A stretch of 64,000 bases of DNA, taken from Oscillospiraceae bacterium (GTDB lineage Bacteria > Bacillota > Clostridia > Oscillospirales > Ruminococcaceae). Shown piece by piece: positions 55,988 to 62,936 of this stretch. Each line of letters opens with the position of its first letter. Positions within the stretch are counted from its first letter, which is position 1. A program made the position numbers and the translations under genes. Location: NCBI GenBank assembly GCA_017505635.1, contig JAFVOU010000029.1:85767-149766 (forward strand). The letters run 5' to 3'. The notes below the pieces were generated by a model. That model did not search any database, was not told where the DNA came from, and was given only the letters and a program-made list of their open reading frames with translations.

Positions 55988-57901
55988 TTATTCCTCGTCA
56001 ATATATACAATTTTACCTATATTGTCAGCAGAATAACCACCAAGTTCTTCAAGTTTAGCTTTAAAAACATCACTTCTGAGAACCTCGATAAATTTCTGTA
56101 CATGCGGAAGTTTCAGATATTTTACAGGAACTGCAAAATCGTACTCCTCGTTGCCTACAGGAATAAAATCCAGGTTCAGTGCCTTTGCTGCCGAAAGAAT
56201 GCCCATGCCCGCATCTGCGCTGTCGCCCGCAATTGCTGCGGCAACCGCCATATGTGTTGCTCCCTCGCGGTCATAGCCTTTTATGCTGTCAGGTTCAATG
56301 CCTTCTTTTTTAAGCAGATAATCAAACAGCACACGGGTGCCCGCACCGCGCTGACGGTTGATATAGCTTACACCCACAAGGTCATTAACTGTTTTTATGT
56401 CAAGCGGATTGCCCTTTTTGACAATAATGCCCTGAATGCGGTTTACACCCTTGATAAGCGCCATTGGCTGTGTAAACATCTTTTTGAGATATGCCACATT
56501 GTAAACACCGTCTGTTTCATTGAGCAGATGTGTAGGTGCAATATGTGCTTCTCCGCGCTTGAGTGCCATAAGTCCGCCCATGCTGCCAAGGTGTGTGCTT
56601 GTAAGGAAATTGCCCGGGAATTCTGTAGGCATAAGGTCGGCAATAACATCAAGTATAAGGTCGTGGCTGCCTATTGCCACAACTGTGCTGTCTATTTCGT
56701 CAAGGTCGCGGTAGAGTTCCACATTTACTGTGTCTCCTGCTTCCACGCCTTCGCTGTTCTGTTCAATAACGCAGAAACCGTCTGCGCGCACAAGACTCAT
56801 TGCTGCGCCTGCACCGCGTGCAAGAGGAGATGCAACAAGTTTATCTTCAACCTTGCCCACCTTTACACGCACATATTCCTTGTGTTTAAGGGAAGAAACA
56901 AGACGTCTGGAGACAACCGCCCTTACTGTGTTGTTCTTCGTCTGCATTTCGCCGTTCATAAGACCAAGAACAGGAATTACAAAGTTTTCAAAGTTGATAT
57001 ATGCCGAAACCGGATAACCCGGCAGACCGATAACAGGTTTGCCTTTTACTATTGCAAGGATAACAGGTTTGCCCGGTTTGATTGCAACACCGTGAACAAG
57101 CACTTCTCCAAGTTCGCGGAGAATGTGTACAGTAAAATCTTCTGTGCCTGCGGAAGAACCTGCATTTACGATAACCATATCGTATTCGTCAATGGCTTTG
57201 TCTATTGCATTTTTAAGCCTGTCATAGTCATCTGCGATAGGCGCAAAACGGGTTGGGGCTGCGCCGTTCTGTTTTGCCATAGCCTCGAACATACGGCTGT
57301 TGGACTCGATGATATCCCCTTCTTTTGGTTCCTGGTCAGGCTCGATAATTTCGGTGCCTGTGGGGAAAATTGCCACTGTCGGTTTTTTGATAACAGATAT
57401 TTTTGTGATGCCGCCTGCAAGGAGAACACCTATATCAATAGGGCGGATTTTGTGACGGGACGGTATAATCATTTCTCCAGCAACAATATCCTCGCCTATC
57501 GGGCGCACATGCTGCCATGGTGCTGCAGGTTCAACAATCTGCAGGTCACCGTTTTCTGTTTCGATAAGGTCCTCAGCCATAATAACCGCATCACAAGGAT
57601 TTTTAATAGGGTCACCTGTATCAACAACCACAAAATCCCTGCCCTGCTTAAGTGTCACAGGGTTTGCTTCGGTTGCACCGATAGTGATATCGCTGTTTAC
57701 CGCAACGCCGTCCATAGCTGCCGCATTGTACAGCGGTGAACAGTATTTTGCAAAAACCGCTGTTTCGGTTATTCTGCCAAGAGCATCTGTAACCGCAATT
57801 GTTTCGGTCTGGGGTTTAACGATTGGTTTTAATGCTGTAATGTATTTTTCCAGTGCTTCGTGCACAGGTGTATTGCTTAAATAAAGATTTCTTTTTGCCA
57901 T
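55988..57901 (-). CDS. moeA: MoeA fused to a periplasmic-binding-like domain
   Basis: A 637-residue protein. Residues about 1-400 are MoeA (molybdopterin molybdotransferase: TGTEIIEPDQ, VNAGSSAGTEDF, IGLPGYPVSAYINFENF). The C-terminal 225 residues resemble a substrate-binding domain of the PBP_like class (GSHDLILDVIADLMP, RQRGAGTRVLFDYLL, YDREGATHMAVAAAI). MoeA inserts metal into adenylated pterin; the extra domain could sense or deliver oxyanion. The fusion is found in many Clostridia. The ATG at 57901 directly follows the first moeA stop (TAATATG), so translation is coupled. Confidence 0.9.
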   Translation of the reverse strand: MAKRNLYLSNTPVHEALEKYITALKPIVKPQTETIAVTDALGRITETAVFAKYCSPLYNAAAMDGVAVNSDITIGATEANPVTLKQGRDFVVVDTGDPIKNPCDAVIMAEDLIETENGDLQIVEPAAPWQHVRPIGEDIVAGEMIIPSRHKIRPIDIGVLLAGGITKISVIKKPTVAIFPTGTEIIEPDQEPKEGDIIESNSRMFEAMAKQNGAAPTRFAPIADDYDRLKNAIDKAIDEYDMVIVNAGSSAGTEDFTVHILRELGEVLVHGVAIKPGKPVILAIVKGKPVIGLPGYPVSAYINFENFVIPVLGLMNGEMQTKNNTVRAVVSRRLVSSLKHKEYVRVKVGKVEDKLVASPLARGAGAAMSLVRADGFCVIEQNSEGVEAGDTVNVELYRDLDEIDSTVVAIGSHDLILDVIADLMPTEFPGNFLTSTHLGSMGGLMALKRGEAHIAPTHLLNETDGVYNVAYLKKMFTQPMALIKGVNRIQGIIVKKGNPLDIKTVNDLVGVSYINRQRGAGTRVLFDYLLKKEGIEPDSIKGYDREGATHMAVAAAIAGDSADAGMGILSAAKALNLDFIPVGNEEYDFAVPVKYLKLPHVQKFIEVLRSDVFKAKLEELGGYSADNIGKIVYIDEE

Positions 57902-57902
57902 A

Positions 57903-59141
57903 TTACAAACCAAAACGGTGTACAAAAACCGTTTCTCCTTTTTTAAGTCCTTCTTTGTTCATATCAATTTCAATGTAGCCGTCGGTATCAACCATACTGT
58001 TGATAAGCCCTGATTTTGCAAGCACGGGTTTTGCGACAACTTCGCCATTGTCACTGATATAAATTTTTGCAAGTAAGAATGTTGTTTTTCCGGGTGCCCC
58101 TGCTACGTTTGTTTCCATCTTTGCAGGGATTGGCTTCTGAGGCGGCTGATGTGTAACAGTTTTCCACAGATTTACAAGCAAAGCCTGAAAAACTGTAAGG
58201 GATGCCACGGGATGTCCCGGCAGACCAATCATAAATGTTGCACTTGCCTTGTCAAAGGCAAGAATTGTAGGTTTGCCCGGTTTTATGCTTAAACCATGGG
58301 TAAATGTGCCCTCATCACACACAGAATCCATAACGTCGTTGGTCATATCCTTTTTGCCCTGACTGGAACCGCCGCTTGTAAGCACCACATCGCTGTCCTG
58401 CTTTGCCTTTTCCAGTTCAGCACGGAAAAGTGCTTCATCGTCCTTAACCTTGATGCATCTTACCACACTGAAACCGCAGTCGGTTGCCAAGGCATTGAGA
58501 CTCCATGTGTTTACATCACGCACCTGACCCTGTGCAAGTGTGTCATAAGGTGCAATAAGTTCATCACCTGTGGAGATAATGGAAACCCTCCACGGCACAT
58601 AAACTTCAATTTCCCATACACCTGCTGAAGCAAGAGCACCGATATGTTCGGCTTTGAGAACAGTGCCTTTTTTTACCACCACTGCACCCTTTGCTATGTC
58701 TTCACCCGGGGTAACAACACATTTGCCTTTTGCAACGGATTCGTACACTGCAATTTCATCAGCGCTGAACATTTCGGTGTATTCTATCATAACCATTGCA
58801 TCGGCACCTGCAGGCAGCATTCCGCCTGTAGGTACATATACACATTCACCGCTTTTTATTGTGCTTTTTGCAGGATAACCGATTGCAACTTCTTCCACTA
58901 CACGCAGAAATGTAGGTATGCTTTCGCTTGCTCCCTGTGTATCGGTTGCTGTTACTGCATAGCCGTCCACTGTGGAACGGTAAAAATCCGGCACGTTTTC
59001 CTGCGCAAAAGCATTCTGTGCAAGTATGCGCCCCACCGCGTTTTCAATTGTAACAGTCTCTGTCTTTGGCAGAATATGCTGTGCATAGCCGTACAGCTTG
59101 TCCTGTGCCTGGGAGATTGTATCTACTGTAAGTAATTTCAT
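57903..59141 (-). CDS. moeA: Molybdopterin molybdotransferase MoeA
   Basis: A 412-residue stand-alone MoeA: VDGYAVTATDT near residue 55, VSIISTGDELIAPYD near 190, TSGGSSQGKKD near 265 and IGLPGHPVASLTVFQ near 310. It loads molybdate or tungstate onto molybdopterin-AMP. With the fused copy next door, one may handle tungsten and the other molybdenum, as seen where two MoeA proteins occur; assignment is not possible from sequence. It follows tupC by six bases. Confidence 0.93.
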   Translation of the reverse strand: MKLLTVDTISQAQDKLYGYAQHILPKTETVTIENAVGRILAQNAFAQENVPDFYRSTVDGYAVTATDTQGASESIPTFLRVVEEVAIGYPAKSTIKSGECVYVPTGGMLPAGADAMVMIEYTEMFSADEIAVYESVAKGKCVVTPGEDIAKGAVVVKKGTVLKAEHIGALASAGVWEIEVYVPWRVSIISTGDELIAPYDTLAQGQVRDVNTWSLNALATDCGFSVVRCIKVKDDEALFRAELEKAKQDSDVVLTSGGSSQGKKDMTNDVMDSVCDEGTFTHGLSIKPGKPTILAFDKASATFMIGLPGHPVASLTVFQALLVNLWKTVTHQPPQKPIPAKMETNVAGAPGKTTFLLAKIYISDNGEVVAKPVLAKSGLINSMVDTDGYIEIDMNKEGLKKGETVFVHRFGL

Positions 59142-59147
59142 AAAATT

Positions 59148-59837
59148 CTATCCTTTAAATGACACCTCTGTGCTTGCAAGGTATTTTATAACCGACGGAT
59201 TTGTCGGATTTACAAACATTTCCTGAGGTGTTGCTTTTTCTATAATATTGCCCTTTTCCATAAAATGCACCATATCGCAGATTTTGCGGATATGCACAAG
59301 CTGGTGACTGATTGTTATCCATGTAATCGGGTCTTTCTGCTGCTGTTCCAGTATAAGACGTTCAAACAAATCAGCGCTGTCAGGGTCAAGGTTGGACAAA
59401 GTTTCGTCCACAATAACCAGTTTGGGTTTAAAAATAAGCGCTCTTATAAAAGACAATTTCTGTTGTTCACCGCTGGAAAGGGACAAAGCATACTGCTTTT
59501 TCTTGTCCTGAAGCCCTGCTTTTTCCAGCCAGTAATCCACCAGATTTTCATCAATTCTGCGGTTTCGCACCTTAAGCGGATAAATCAGATTGTTATACAC
59601 GCTTGTATGCATAAGATAAGGGCGCTGGCCTGTCATTGTTATATCCCGGTCGGTAAGCCCTTCATAATCTATGCTGCCGCTGTCGTATGGCAGAGTGCCC
59701 ATAATGATTTTTGACAGTGTGGTTTTGCCGCTGCCGTTAGCACCGATTATGCCATGTACCTTGCCTGCTTCAAACTGTGCATTTTTTACATTGAGCAGAA
59801 AAGAGCCCTGCTGTTTTTTCAGATCAGTAATTTTCAT
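59148..59837 (-). CDS. tupC: Tungstate ABC transporter ATP-binding protein
   Basis: A 229-residue ABC ATPase with Walker A GANGSGKTT near residue 35, signature LSSGEQQK near 122, Walker B LVIVDETLSNLDPD (Glu present) and a switch His in TISHQLVH. It overlaps tupB by 14 bases. Substrate comes from the TupA-like partner. Confidence 0.9.
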   Translation of the reverse strand: MKITDLKKQQGSFLLNVKNAQFEAGKVHGIIGANGSGKTTLSKIIMGTLPYDSGSIDYEGLTDRDITMTGQRPYLMHTSVYNNLIYPLKVRNRRIDENLVDYWLEKAGLQDKKKQYALSLSSGEQQKLSFIRALIFKPKLVIVDETLSNLDPDSADLFERLILEQQQKDPITWITISHQLVHIRKICDMVHFMEKGNIIEKATPQEMFVNPTNPSVIKYLASTEVSFKG

Positions 59838-60510
59838 CTTCAGTGGCCTCTTTTCTTATGTAATCTGCAAGGGACTGCACGATAAATGCCATAATCATAA
59901 GAATTATGCCCAGCACAATACCCGCTTCAAATTCCCCCGCACTTTTAAGGGTGGATATTGCAGTGGTCATTGTTCGTGTGCGGTTTTTGATGTTGCCACC
60001 CACCAGCATAACTGCACCAACCTCGCTTATACTGCGACCGAAACCTGTAACTATGGAAAAGTAAATTTCGTTTTTGATTTCACTTAGTATAAGCTTGTCT
60101 GTCTGCCATTTGTCTGCACCCATTGTTTTGGCAAAAGCACGGATTTTAGGTGCTGTACGCACAAGGTATGAATAAACCATACCGCAGATAATAGGTGTGA
60201 TGATAAGTGTCTGTGCAACTACCATTCCTTTGATGGTGAACACCCAGCGCAAATCTCCCAATGGACCTTTTTTGCGCAGCAGAATATATGTAAGCAGACC
60301 TATAACAACAGGCGGTGCGCCCATAAGTGTGCGGTTGATGCGCACAACCAGCTTTTTGCCTTTGAAATTATGTTTTTCAAGCATGATGGCAAGAAAAACA
60401 CCCAGAACAGAAGATATGGTTGTGGAACAAACCGACATTATCAGTGTAACCTTTATTGAATCCAGCATACCCACTGTAAGCGAATAATCACTGAACAGAT
60501 TTTCAAACAT
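59824..60510 (-). CDS. tupB: Tungstate ABC transporter permease
   Basis: A 228-residue membrane protein with about five helices and the ABC permease loop GRSISEVGAVMLVGGN near residue 155. AAGGAGATATAGCTG precedes the ATG. It sits between tupA and tupC, the usual order. Confidence 0.9.
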   Translation of the reverse strand: MFENLFSDYSLTVGMLDSIKVTLIMSVCSTTISSVLGVFLAIMLEKHNFKGKKLVVRINRTLMGAPPVVIGLLTYILLRKKGPLGDLRWVFTIKGMVVAQTLIITPIICGMVYSYLVRTAPKIRAFAKTMGADKWQTDKLILSEIKNEIYFSIVTGFGRSISEVGAVMLVGGNIKNRTRTMTTAISTLKSAGEFEAGIVLGIILMIMAFIVQSLADYIRKEATEDENY

Positions 60511-60590
60511 CAGCTATATCTCCTTTCCTCGGCATTTTTCCGTTAAAAACATTTTATCATAAAAATTCACATAAAAACAGTGTTTAAGCA

Positions 60591-60632
60591 AAATAAGGCT
60601 ACCCGCTGCAAAAAGCAGCAGGTAAGCCTTAT
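60591..60632 (-). terminator. Hairpin between tupA and tupB
   Basis: AAGGCTTACCTGCTGC pairs with GCAGCGGGTAGCCTT on the minus strand and is followed by ATTTTGC. It may partly terminate transcription so that the binding protein is made in excess, or process the mRNA. Confidence 0.75.
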
Positions 60633-60644
60633 GATAATTTTTAA

Positions 60645-61514
60645 TTATTTGTTTGCATTTGGGAAGAAGAGTGGTTCGCCGTATTCAGCAACGCCGAAAT
60701 CTGCGATAAGAGCCTGTACTTCTTCACTGCAGAGCCATTCGATAAATGCGTTTGCACCGTCGATGTTTGTGTCTGGGTAAACTTCCGGGTTAACAGCAAT
60801 TACACCGTACTGGTTGAGAAGACCTGCGCTGCCTTCAACAACAATTTCCATTTCAGGGAAGTTTGCTTTTTTAGCAAGCCATGTACCACGGTCTGTAAGG
60901 CAGTAAGCGTCCATTTCGTCAGCCATAACAAGTGTGTCACCCATACCTGCGCCTGCGGAAACATATGCATCACCAAGTGTTGCTACGTCAACGTCAAGAG
61001 CTTTCCAGAGTTTGAGTTCTGCTTTGTGTGTGCCGGAGTCGTCACCACGGGAAACAAATGTAAGACCTTCGTCTTTAATCTGTGTAAGTGCTGCATCGAT
61101 GTCGTTTGTGTAAGCAACTGCGCCGCCTGTTGGGCCAACGATTACATAGTCATTGTACATAACCTGGAAACGTTCTACGCCGTTGCCGTCTGCAACAAAC
61201 TGTTCTTCACTTGCTTTGGAGTGAACAAGGATAACGTCAACTTCGCCGTCAACGCCCATCTGGATTGCTGCGCCTGTGCCAACTGCTGTCCAGCTGATGT
61301 CGTAGCCTGTTGCTTCTTCAAAGTAAGGTTCGAGGTAATCGAGCAGACCTGTGTTGTCTGTAGATGTTGTTGTAGCCATAAGCAGTTCTGGATCTGCCGG
61401 TGTTACAACTTCAGGTGTTGCTTCTGGTGCTGGAGCTGGAGCTGGCTGAGAAGAGCATGCAACCAGAGAAAGTGCCATAGCAGAAGCAAGAATAAGTGCT
61501 AAAAGTTTTTTCAT
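60645..61514 (-). CDS. tupA: Tungstate-binding lipoprotein TupA
   Basis: A 289-residue extracytoplasmic binding lipoprotein. The lipobox is LVAC with Cys at residue 20. TupA hallmarks are MATTTSTDNTGLLDYLEPYF near 45 (the TTTS oxyanion loop), VGTGAAIQMGVDGEVDVILV near 75, and FQVMYNDYVIVGPTGG near 110. It binds tungstate with high affinity for TupBC. I chose the ATG at 61514 (MKKLLALI) after AAAGGAGAAAGAAG; the frame stays open upstream into the leader but without a ribosome site. Confidence 0.93.
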   Translation of the reverse strand: MKKLLALILASAMALSLVACSSQPAPAPAPEATPEVVTPADPELLMATTTSTDNTGLLDYLEPYFEEATGYDISWTAVGTGAAIQMGVDGEVDVILVHSKASEEQFVADGNGVERFQVMYNDYVIVGPTGGAVAYTNDIDAALTQIKDEGLTFVSRGDDSGTHKAELKLWKALDVDVATLGDAYVSAGAGMGDTLVMADEMDAYCLTDRGTWLAKKANFPEMEIVVEGSAGLLNQYGVIAVNPEVYPDTNIDGANAFIEWLCSEEVQALIADFGVAEYGEPLFFPNANK

Positions 61515-61626
61515 AATTCTTCTTTCTCCTTTAATTTTTTTAAATTGCAGGAAAAGAAATGCCACGAGTAATACACAAACTAGGTATATAAGGGGGGTAT
61601 ATATCTGTAAAATGATATAACCGGTG

Positions 61627-61772
61627 CAATTTCTTTCCGTAATGGGAGGCAAAGGCATTTCTGCCAATACCCTTAGGGCACTGTGCCCTGCGGTTGAAAG
61701 CCCATACTCTTGTTATGTGGTTTTGTGCTCTTCAAAACAAAACCACAAGCGCTGCAGAGCAATCAACTCGAA
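61627..61772 (-). promoter_or_regulatory. Candidate molybdenum/tungsten cofactor (Moco/Wco) riboswitch
   Basis: The minus-strand leader of tupA contains a 9-pair hairpin (GTGGTTTTG with CAAAACCAC), GAGTATGGGCTTTCAACCGC, a hairpin AGGGCACAGTGCCCT, and a 3' block TTTGCCTCCC followed by GGAAAGAAATTGCACC. The GCCTCCC...GGAAAG 3' block matches what I recall of the E. coli moaA Moco RNA. The locus makes and uses this cofactor, which fits. A helix-by-helix covariance test is needed. Confidence 0.55.
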
Positions 61773-61776
61773 ATCA

Positions 61777-61804
61777 CAGTTTTTGTACCATAGTCCAAAA
61801 ACTG
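61777..61804 (-). other. 5'-terminal hairpin of the tupA leader
   Basis: CAGTTTTTG pairs perfectly with CAAAAACTG at the predicted transcription start. It could stabilise the RNA 5' end or form part of the leader switch. The rest of the leader (61515-61626) has a poly-C tract (ACCCCCC) and nothing else clear. Confidence 0.65.
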
Positions 61805-61809
61805 ACTTT

Positions 61810-61839
61810 AGTATATCATCATAAATATGTCATTGTCAA
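61810..61839 (-). promoter_or_regulatory. Promoter of the tup operon
   Basis: -35 TTGACA (61834-61839) and -10 TATACT (61810-61815) are 18 bases apart on the minus strand, giving a leader of about 290 bases before tupA. Confidence 0.82.
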
Positions 61840-61901
61840 CATATACATTTCTTACAAATTTGTTTGTGCAAAATGCCGTTTTTTTTATTTTTTATTGCGT
61901 G

Positions 61902-61960
61902 TATAATATAATTGTAGTAAAATATAGACAAAAGTAGAACGCAGTCTAATCTTTAGTCTA
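61902..61960 (+). promoter_or_regulatory. Possible promoter and AGTCTA repeats before the glycyl-radical genes
   Basis: A TATAAT box (61902-61907) lacks a clear -35. Downstream, AGTCTA occurs twice (61943-61948 and 61955-61960) at a 12-base period, suggesting an operator. The protein that might bind is unknown. Confidence 0.4.
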
Positions 61961-62008
61961 GTTTTTACGAAAAAACCAGTAAAGATAAGGAGAAATGAGG
62001 GATTTCCA

Positions 62009-62929
62009 ATGGCAACTCCATACGTTTTTAACATACAGAAATATTCCATTCACGATGGTGACGGTATAAGAACAACAATCTTTTTCAAAGGTTGTCCTGT
62101 CAACTGTGCCTGGTGCCACAACCCTGAAAGTCAGAGATACAACAAAGAACTTCTTTATTTCCGTGACCGCTGCACAGGCTGCGGCAAATGTATTACCAAA
62201 TGCCCTAACGGCGCAAACACAATGGGTGAAGACGGCAGAGTAATTCTTGACCGCAGCAAATGCAATGCATGCGGCATTTGTGCTGACTGGTGTCTTGGCA
62301 GTGCAAGGGATATGGCAGGCAAAGAATATACTGTCAAGGAACTGGTTAAAGAAGCTGAAAAAGACAGACAGTTCTACGAACAGTCCGGCGGCGGCATAAC
62401 ACTGAGCGGCGGCGAAGTTATGGTTCAGGATATGGACTATATCGAACAGCTTTGCAAGATACTTCACAACAAGGGTTACAGTGTGGATATTGACACCTGC
62501 GGTTATGCACCGTACGAAAACTTCAAGCGCATTCTGCCATATGTCGATACATTCCTTTATGATATCAAGGCTATGGACAATGACGTACATAAAAAATTTA
62601 TCGGTGTTGACAACACACTTATTCTTGAAAACCTTAAAAAGCTCAGTGCTGACGGCGCAAGGATAAACATCCGCATACCTACAATTGTGGGCGTTAACGC
62701 AACAGAAGAATTTATGAATGATGTTATCACCTTCCTCAAGGAAAACAGCATCAGCGTAAAACAGGTAAACCTGCTGCCATACCACAACACAGGTAAGCAT
62801 AAATACAGTAAACTGGACAGAGACTATGCTGTAGGAGAGTTGCTTGAAAAGCCTTCTGCAGAAAGTATGGAACTGTTCAAAAATATATTTGTCAAAAATG
62901 GTTTTAACAACACAAAAATAGGAGGTTAA
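62009..62929 (+). CDS. Glycyl-radical enzyme activating enzyme (HypE/PflA-like radical SAM)
   Basis: A 306-residue radical SAM protein. The SAM cluster is CPVNCAWC (Cys 29, 33, 36). An inserted ferredoxin-like region has two more cluster motifs, CTGCGKCITKC near 52 and CNACGICADWC near 82, as in activases of the HypD, CutC and HPAD groups but not PflA itself. GGGITLSGGEVMVQ near 127 binds SAM. It puts the radical on the Gly of the enzyme encoded next, seven bases downstream. GAGGG lies just before the ATG. Confidence 0.93.
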   Translation: MATPYVFNIQKYSIHDGDGIRTTIFFKGCPVNCAWCHNPESQRYNKELLYFRDRCTGCGKCITKCPNGANTMGEDGRVILDRSKCNACGICADWCLGSARDMAGKEYTVKELVKEAEKDRQFYEQSGGGITLSGGEVMVQDMDYIEQLCKILHNKGYSVDIDTCGYAPYENFKRILPYVDTFLYDIKAMDNDVHKKFIGVDNTLILENLKKLSADGARINIRIPTIVGVNATEEFMNDVITFLKENSISVKQVNLLPYHNTGKHKYSKLDRDYAVGELLEKPSAESMELFKNIFVKNGFNNTKIGG

Positions 62930-62936
62930 CTTAACA

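Noticed and set aside
55979..57739. 586-codon plus-strand frame opposite the MoeA fusion
   Set aside because: Antisense shadow with no ribosome site or motif.
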